Assembly: GCA_001600055.1 (NCBI GenBank)
Contig: BCIV01000001.1
Coordinates: 613,774 to 677,773, forward strand
From: Filobasidium wieringae
Taxonomy: Eukaryota; Basidiomycota; Tremellomycetes; Filobasidiales; Filobasidiaceae
Length of the DNA: 64,000 nucleotides
Direction: 5' to 3'
Position numbers and translations under genes: made by a program. Shown one piece after another: positions 56,481 to 64,000 of this stretch. Under the pieces are notes generated by a model. The model was not told the DNA's origin and searched no databases. It was given only the letters and a program-made list of their open reading frames with translations. The stretch's first letter is position 1, and each line of letters starts with the position of its first letter.

Positions 56481-59394
56481 CTATGTAGTAATGATCCCCC
56501 CACATCTCGCTCGAGTGGCAGGTGACACGCTCGACACTCTCCCTCTACCCCGGTCCAATAGCTTCTGAGCGACGATCCTCTCCAGATCCTCCTCCTGTTG
56601 CTGTTCCCTCTGACTCCTAGATCGTAAACTCCTAGACCTCCTCTCATCCCCCGTTCCGCTTTGAAGGTCTTCTCTTCTTCCCCTCACATCACCCAGACCG
56701 AGCGCTTCATCCTCATCGATCTCCCTATGCGGGGTGCATAGTGGACTCGCCATCGTTTCACCCGAGACCATCCTCCTCCTTCCGAACCCTGCCACGGAGC
56801 TCTCTCTGGAAGAAGCTCTCGACCGCGTCAATCCTGTATAATCAAGTCCTTTCCATCTCTCCGAACTCAACGCGGCAGCCACGATCTCTCTGACTTTAGG
56901 ATCAGATAGGGTGATCTCGACCACTCCACCTGGAACTCCGGGGGAACATGGTGGCGAAGGATCGAGACCTAGATGACTACATGTCGGCGAGTCCGCAGGT
57001 AGCGTAGCCTGATCGTTGAGGAATCGTGGGGAAGGCGGTAATAATGGTGAATCGAGGTCGTTCTGTTTTCTCCTCGCTGCCAATGTCTGACCGGGTGGAT
57101 TCAATGAGAGATTCCTACTCCCAGACCGTCGTGATATCGTAGACGGTTCAGTCTGAAGCCGAGCGATTCTCGGTCGACCTAGACCTAGACCCTGCATTTC
57201 TCCCTTCTCCGGTCCTTCCTGTGGTTTCGTCGCCAAACCTCCCTCCAAACCCAACCCAGTGACTCCATCCGTATGCACCACCTCCCCCTCCCGTTCCTCC
57301 CGCTTGAACTCCACCTTCATCCAAAACCTGACCGCCCATTTCTTTCCCTTGCCCGTCGCGCTCAAAACCTCCTTCCCACCCTTCTCCTGTCCCCTAACTT
57401 TAGGTGGAACGGATACCGCCCGTCTAGCAAACAACCCGGTCAATGACCAAGTATCGATCGCCGTATTCTCATTCATACTCGAAGGTGGACGGACGAGCGG
57501 GGAGGAAGAGGGTAGATCCAGTACGCATTGGATGATACAGGTCGTGCTCGAGATGGAGACGCAGTGGTAAAGGATTCCCTAATCGAGCAGTAAGGAAAAG
57601 GGGGAAATCAGATCGTCTCCCGAATCAACCTGATGACCGCGTGACTCACGTCCGTTCGCAAGAGATATTTCAAAAACGAAACGACCTTGCCCAATCCAAA
57701 CTCTTCAGGGTTGTCCATGTACAACTTGGTATCTTCACCTAACTTTGAACCGGAAACGACCGTGGGGTCTCGTAGGAATAGGGGTAAGGGATGCTTGATC
57801 TTGCTCTTCTCGAACAGGATGGTCTTGACTGTCGGCCACGGGTCAGGGTCAGTTCAGAGGTCCGATCGGCAAGCGTAACAAACGGGGAGGACGTACATTC
57901 TTTCCTTCCTCTTAGAGGTACCTCATCCACCTCTTCCCTCCCTACATCGATCAGATCGAAAACCCTCATCCTCTCGTCCCCATCGATCAACATGAACCCC
58001 TGTACCAACCCCTTGAACTCGACCCATTCGTTCCACTCCTCCATACCCAAGTCTTGCCCCGTTAGGTCAAACGATCTCCGCTCTACCACCTCCTCCGCGT
58101 GATCCAAGCACTCCTTGACACCGCGTTCCATGACCTTCCATTCCTTATGATCCGTCCCTATGGGATACTTCCGACCGGTGATCAGGCTGAGGATACAGAG
58201 TCCGATACACCAGATATCGAGTTCGGGACCGTAGTAGGTCCGACTGCCTGGGGGGTTTTGGAGGGCGTCGATGAGTTCGGGAGAGTGGAAGGCGGGGGAT
58301 CCGCAGCATGTTGTTAGACGAGGTTGGGAGAGGGAGAAATGGGTCGCTAGGCCTAGATCTGGATGGTCGAGAACGTGAGGGTCAGAGAGTGTTTCGAAAG
58401 GAATGAAGTGATGAAAATCGGAGGCTCACCTAATAACAGGATATGTCCATTCTCATCTATCAACAGATTATCCGTCTTGAGATCCCTATGACAGACCCTT
58501 CCACCCCTATGCAATCCATCCCTAACGACTCTGACCAACTGTCTCATCACCTTCCTCACCGCTCGGAAATCTCCTACCATCTCCCCTCCTCTGACCAGAT
58601 CGGTCAAACTCCGATGACCAGGGGGGAAATGTTCCACGAGGTATATATGGGAGGGAGTCTTCAGGGAGGATAGTACGGGGATCAGGTTGGGATGAGGTGG
58701 GAGTTGAGCTAGGAGTGTTGGTTCTCTCAGTAGACGAGCGGAGATGAGGGGATGATGGGGGTATAATGGTGTATGTTTCAATGCGTACTGTCAAAAGGCA
58801 AGAGTAGGAAATGTCAGTGTCTCTTCCCGAGATAAGAACCGAAATGATAAGACGACTAACCGTCTCTCCCTTCATCCCCTTGACTTTGAAAACCGTCGAG
58901 AATTTACCTTTGCCTATGACCCCTCCTTCTGTAGATGGGACGAAAGTATAATCCCCTATCCCGTGGGATAAGAGTTCGTCCGCCGACCGAACGAGTTTGA
59001 CCGGTTCAGGCCGTAACTATCCCAGAAGTCGAGAACTTTAGCGAAACGGACCGAATCCGACCAGGACGAGGAACAGACTCACCCGTTCGAAATCCACCAC
59101 CGGATCTATCCCTTCATCTTGATTGCCTTCATGCCTCGAATCACCTATCACCCAATGAGTCGCAGCGCCATGAAAACCGATATCGACCTGGTGAGATTGC
59201 TTCAAGATCATATCCGATTTCTCCCCCTGTGTGGTGGAAGACGATACGTTCTTGGTTATACCACGGGGAGTCAAGCTCTTTGATCGTTTCGTGTGGTCCT
59301 TGGGCGTATTCGACTTGGTCTTGGTGTTTGTGATGGTGGTGGTGGTGGTTGTCGTACTACTACTTGTACTGCTGTTCCGGTAGAAGGAGAACAT
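56481..59394 (-). CDS. Serine/threonine protein kinase with DLG motif and long C-terminal region
   Basis: Exons 59083-59394, 58861-59016, 58430-58787, 57897-58358, 57650-57828 and 56481-57578 give 854 residues. The kinase domain (about residues 135-400) has the Gly-rich loop GVIGKGKFSTVFKV, Lys in YALK, the catalytic loop CHRDLKTDN, DLG in place of DFG, GSPAFHSPEL as the activation-segment end, and ELDIWCIGLCI in helix F. All catalytic residues are kept. A Thr-rich N-terminus precedes it. After the kinase comes a second, probably folded part of about 150 residues (FLKYLLRTDGILYHCVSIS, KKWAVRFWMKVEFK) and a long disordered tail with Arg-Ser sites. The kinase-C-terminal arrangement resembles fungal-specific kinases; I cannot assign a named orthologue. 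The start at 59394 is the first ATG after in-frame TTG-only sequence. Confidence 0.85.
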
Positions 59395-59866
59395 GATGAC
59401 CGAAGTTTTGATAGCGACATGGTACGGGGATGCTATTGGCGGTGGACTACCATGATCGGGATAGCGAGGTGGAGGAGAGGGGAGGAGAGGATGTCGATAG
59501 GGAGGGAGTGTGTAGGCAGCGATAGCAGTCAGAGCGCTGATCAGAGGTGACCAACATCTTGTTCGGTCTTCTAGCACGCTTATCGCTTGTACCTGGAATC
59601 GGATATCACGGAGTCGCTTCCATTAACAGCGCCTATGCCCATGCCCACCTCGGCTCCATTCCATCCCATCCATCGTTGTTACCCCAAGGCTCACTCCCTG
59701 CTTCCCTTCCCTTCCCTGCCCACTCCACACCATCCTCTTATCTTTGTTTACATCCACAGCCAATGAAACACGGCATAGATAACCCTCTGTTCGATTTCCC
59801 TTGTACAATCCAGAAAGAAGAAAAGGCGAAAGCGCCTCCTACGTAAGCCGAAAACACGCAACCCCG
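59395..59866. other. Kinase promoter and SMC1 3' end
   Basis: The kinase leader lies at the left and the SMC1 stop at the right edge. A CCTTCCC-rich tract lies at about 59699-59720. No other exon is supported. Confidence 0.45.
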
Positions 59867-62800
59867 CTACTCCTCCGAGTACTACAGTATCACACAAGAG
59901 CGCAGATCATTTCAGCTTCCTTCTCATGGACCGCGATAACTCCCCCACCAGTGGGAACGAGGCAAGGAAACATCGACCTGGACGGCGACACTCACATGGG
60001 TCAAATCCAGGGTCAAACTTCTGGAACTATTCGTAGATTGATCCCGGTAAATCCCGACAAGACTGTTCGATTGCTCATACCTGTGGTTCCAAAGTGAACG
60101 AGAGTTAGCTTCCACGTGAGGACAATGTCCGATCGAGCGGAGCGGGATCCGCTTCGTTCCCATTTCGACGTCGACCCGACTCGACTCGAAAAAACTCACA
60201 AGGATCCTTTGAGGGAGATGACGATGAACTGGAAATCCTTCCCACAATGTTGCTTGATATACCTCGCGATCCTCCCTACATTCGTGTTATCCAAAGCCGC
60301 GTCCACCTCGTCCAAGACGAAGAACGGACTGGGTTGATAAGTATGGATCGCGAACAACAGACCCAACGCCGCCATCGTCTTTTCACCACCAGATAACTGC
60401 TCCATATCCCTGAACCGTTTCATAGGAGGCATGGCATGATACTTGATCCCGCTCAAGTAAGGTTCCTCACTATCCTCCAGCGAGAGATAAGCCGTCCCTC
60501 CCTGTTGAAACGTGGCGTTCTTGGTCAAGTCCTTGTACACGGAATCGATCTTGTCGGAAATATGATTGAACGCCTTGTTGAACAAGTCGCACCGTTTCTT
60601 CTTGATCGCTAAGAACGCATCTCGAGCTCGTTTCTGTTCTCGTTTGGATTCCTCATTGTCCTTTTCGGTATCCTTCAGTTTGGCTTCCACATCCGTCAAC
60701 CTGTCAAACAGCGCGAGTATCAGAGACGCTATCGATGGACCGAGCCCAGGCGGGCAACCTACTTCTCAATTGCCTTCAAATTAGGTGTCATCCTTTCAAT
60801 CTCCACAGACAGCTTGGCGATCCTCTGCTCGTAATCGTGCCCTCTTTCTGGGTTCCCATCCTGTCAAGAGACCTCTTCAGCTATCAATCCTCATATCAGC
60901 CGACGAGCGATGACCTACCTCTTGATCTTCTCCATCCATATCATCAAAGTAAACTTCAATCCCATAATCGTTCACTTCATCGTCCTGTAAGTTCTACTCG
61001 GGCGCAAAGATGCGAATAAGCATCAAGTCTGTTCAACATAAGCGTTCGATGGGTACTCACCTCTTCCAGAGGAACCCTGTTCAACGATCCTGCCGTCGTA
61101 GGGAGTCCGATATCTTCCACCTTGCATCGACGGTAAATGGCAAACCTCTCGGAAGATTGCCTTCGGATCTCATCGTTCTATCGATTCGAAATGAATCTCG
61201 TCAGATCGGGTTATTCCCTGCAGCGTTCACTTTTCGCTACTCACCCATTCTCCAATGTCCTTCTGCAGATCGTCGACTCGTTTCAAAGCTCTACTTTGCG
61301 CCTTTCTAGCCGCGTCGGCCTCTTCGTTTCGCTGTGCCAGTTCCTCCCTTCTCTCATCAAGCGTCTCTCGTAGGGTGGAAAGCTCCTCTTCTGCCTGCTC
61401 GATTTCGGCTCGGATATCAGACAACGCAGTTTCAAGTTTATCAGAGACGTTATCGTTCTCCCGTGTAATCGTCGCTCTCAACCGGTTCAATCTCTCCCGA
61501 GTGTTCTCGAGCTGTTCCGTCTCAAACTTGATCTGATGGGTTAAACGGGCGATCTGAGCGTCGAACCTCGCTCGAGCCTCAGTCTCCTCTTCAGCCGCTC
61601 GGAGTTGGACGTTCTCGTACTCCCGAACGTTGGTCAGCCCAAGCCGTCCGCAGAATTCCTCAAAGACGGCATCGTCTGCCTCATTGACGGTATTCGCGAG
61701 GTTCTGCATCTGCCTTTCATGTTGCTGCACAGCTCTTTCCGCCTTTGTGACTTCCGATTGCTGCTTTTTGAGATCCCGGTCAGTCTGCTTCAGTTCTCCC
61801 TTTGCTCCTTGTAAACGGGTGCTAGCTGCAGTAAGATCTTCTTTCGCAATCCGCAGGGCAGTCTCCACTGCATTAAGATCTCGGGACAATTGATCGATGG
61901 TGTCTTTGTTCGGTTTGTTCTTGACCAGATTTGACAGCTGCTGGTACTGTGCATCTCGAGCCTTCTCCAAATCCTGGACTTTGCGCTGATCCCACTGCTG
62001 GTCCTCGTTTTGATCGACACCTCCTCCGGTAATAAGACCACTCTTATGCAGGATTGTGCCGTCCAGAGTTACAGCCTTGACCTCGATCCCCTTGTTGTAG
62101 CAGATGTCTCGTGCGATCTCCATCGTATCACACACTAATGCGCTACCACAGGCGTGCTGCATAGCCCTCTCGACCACTGGATCGTACTGTATAATATCGA
62201 TAGCAACTCTAGCTCCTCGCAAGCCTCGTAATCGTTCCTGGACTGGTTTGACCTGGATGGTGTCGAGCGGAATGAAAGTTGCTTGTCCGCTTCGGTTCTG
62301 TCGAAGGTACTCGATGCACCGAATAGCAGTATCTTCGTGATCGACCACGATAGAGTCGGTGTTTCGACCCAGCACAATCTTCACAGCAGTATTATACCGT
62401 CGCTCAGAAGGCTTGCATAGGTCATACACTCGTCCGTGCACACCGCTGAAGACCTTCTTCAGTTTGGCAATATTGTCCTTCAGCCTCAGAGCACGATCTG
62501 ACTCTGACTTGGTCGCTCGGAATTGGAGCAATTGTTGCAAAGTGTCATGCAGCTTCTCATTAACCTCCGTCTCCAGTTGCGATATCCGTCTCGTCTCGCT
62601 TGCAAGAGTCTCGGACTCGGCTTTTTTGCCGTTCACTTGATTTTGAAGATCGTCAACGTTGCTCTGAGCGACGTCTACACGCTCTTGTAACGATGCTACC
62701 TGTTCGGAGAGCTTTGCTTTCTTGCCTTCATGTCGAGCGAGCGTCTCCTGGGCCGTCGTAAGCGTATCCCGAAGCCCACGCCCCTGTCTCTTCTTGGCGT

Positions 62801-64000
62801 CCAATTCTTTCCTCTCGTCGGAAGCTTGAGCGTTAGCGTTCGCTCGGAGCCCACGGTACTCTTCAAGGTCAGCAGCGCTGAATGCGGCTCCTCTTGCTTC
62901 AGTTGCTATCCGTTGCCTCTCTGCAGCTGCCTCTGCGGCTTGCTCAGCATCTCTCAAGTCTCGGTTCAGATTGTTCACCGTTGTCGCCTGCCTGGCTTCG
63001 TCCTTTTCTACGCTTATCACCAGCTTTTCTGTAGACGCCACCTTTCGCTTCGAGTGATCTATTTGTGTTTCCAGCGTCAGAACTCCAGGTCGCTTGTCCT
63101 CAATCTCCTTCTCTGCCGCTTTTACTACCGCTTCCTGCTTCTTGACCGCCAAGTTGGCCTTTGCCTGTTGTTTCTTAGCCTCCTTCACCTTCGCCTCTTC
63201 TTTACCCAAGACAACTTTGGCTTCCTCAAGGGTTTCATCTGCCTTCTCAATATTCCCTTGACAGGTAGATATTTCGGATTCGATATGGAAAAGCCTCCAA
63301 ACCATATGGTTTGTGACAAGAGTTTCCTGTGAAGTTGGAAAGATTTCGTTCTGATGAGCACAGTCCCTTTCAACCACATGAGCTTCCCCCTGCACATACC
63401 CTCTCTTCCTTCATCTCCTCCCATTTCGCGACCTCCTCCTTCTGTTCTCGGTAGTGCTTCACTTCTCCAGCAGCACTTCGCTTCTTGGTATAATTTGCGG
63501 TCGAGGCTTCAGTCGCCTTATCAGAGGCAGCCTTAGCCTTTTCATACTCTGGGGCCAGATCCATCGACCTGTTGAATAAAGGCTCAGATGCCGTCTCGGT
63601 TGCACAGGTCGATCGACTTACCCGCTGATCTGGTCTATCAATTTTGATAGCTCTCGTGGGCTTTGAGATGCAACAGCTTCGACATCACCCTGGAAGACGA
63701 GGAAGTTTTTGGCTTTGACCAGAATGTTGTGTTTTTCCAAGGATTGGTTGTAGAGGAGGTAAGTCACGTTCTTCCCGTTCAGTGAGTAGGTTGATTGTCC
63801 GGTAGACGATATGCTATTGGACAACGTAAGAGGTCATTTCTATCGGACACACTGAGGCAAAGTCCGATCCAACTTACGATCGTTTATATTTGTACTCTTT
63901 ACCGTCCAAATCCTCGTATACGGCCATGACCCAAGCGGAAGATGCGTCATCTGCTCCCCTTACCTCGGTATCCTCTTCCTCCTCCTCTTCCTCCTCCTCA
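59867..64000 (-). CDS. SMC1: Cohesin subunit SMC1, N-terminus beyond the window
   Basis: Exons seen: 63878-64000 (partial), 63622-63813, 63400-63568, 61245-63326, 61061-61177, 60919-60984, 60763-60860, 60200-60700, 59996-60080 and 59867-59881. SMC1 pairs with SMC3 in the cohesin ring. After the N-terminal head strand (VYEDLDGKEYKYKRS), NFLVFQGDVEAVASQSP and LIDQISGSMD are diagnostic of SMC1. The hinge lies at GVHGRVYDLCKPSERRYNTA to GLITGG, flanked by long coiled-coils. The C-terminal head has the ABC signature LSGGEKTMAALGLLFA and the Walker B motif FFVLDEVDAALD. The Walker A end lies off the right edge. At the window edge an uninterrupted run of glutamates (tcctcctcc repeat) enters the N-terminal head, an acidic loop. 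The protein ends in DLTHYSEE. Confidence 0.95.

Overview
The window reads as chromosomal DNA of a basidiomycete fungus, most likely a Tremellomycete yeast of the Cryptococcus/Kwoniella type (inference from gene structure and protein style; no database was searched). Almost every gene is cut by several introns of about 40-110 nt with GT...AG ends. Genes sit on both strands with short spacers, proteins are rich in disordered Ser/Pro/Arg tracts, and the recognisable proteins are ordinary fungal nuclear housekeeping genes. I saw no transposon, CRISPR array, bacterial operon or secondary-metabolite cluster.

Left part (1-16 kb): a triple-LIM protein (+) converges on an RNA polymerase II subunit RPB9 gene with an unusual C-terminal tail (-). 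RPB9 is divergent from a probable Scm3/HJURP-type CENP-A chaperone (+). Then come allantoinase (-), a Ubc7-type ubiquitin-conjugating enzyme (-), an SLC35F6-type membrane transporter with micro-exons (+), a 121-residue protein ending in a CaaX box (-), and a small secreted beta-trefoil (ricin-B-fold) lectin-like protein (-).

Middle part (16-43 kb), almost all on the minus strand: a CBM21 glycogen-targeting subunit of protein phosphatase 1, a membrane-anchored SGNH/GDSL-type hydrolase, an aldo/keto reductase with an odd splice site, a 12-TM amino acid/choline/GABA-type permease, anthranilate synthase component I (TRP2), a large disordered protein with repeated acidic-VPLA motifs, CDC42, and an unrecognised 464-residue protein. 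That last gene is divergent from RAD54 (+).

Right part (43-64 kb): an intron-containing tRNA-Glu(CTC), a 2.7 kb leader region, an Ecl1-like zinc-finger/RS-rich protein (+), the ribosome-associated factor TMA20/MCTS1 with an inserted low-complexity segment (-), a SUN-like ER membrane protein (SLP1/SUCO type, +), a tail-anchored coiled-coil protein (-), a protein kinase with a DLG motif (-), and the C-terminal nine tenths or so of cohesin SMC1 (-), which runs off the right edge.

The genes cover unrelated processes (transcription, chromosome segregation, DNA repair, polarity, purine and tryptophan metabolism, translation), so no joint pathway is implied. Exon coordinates were assembled by hand by requiring GT/AG ends, continuous reading frame and sense of the translated family; they are not supported by RNA data.
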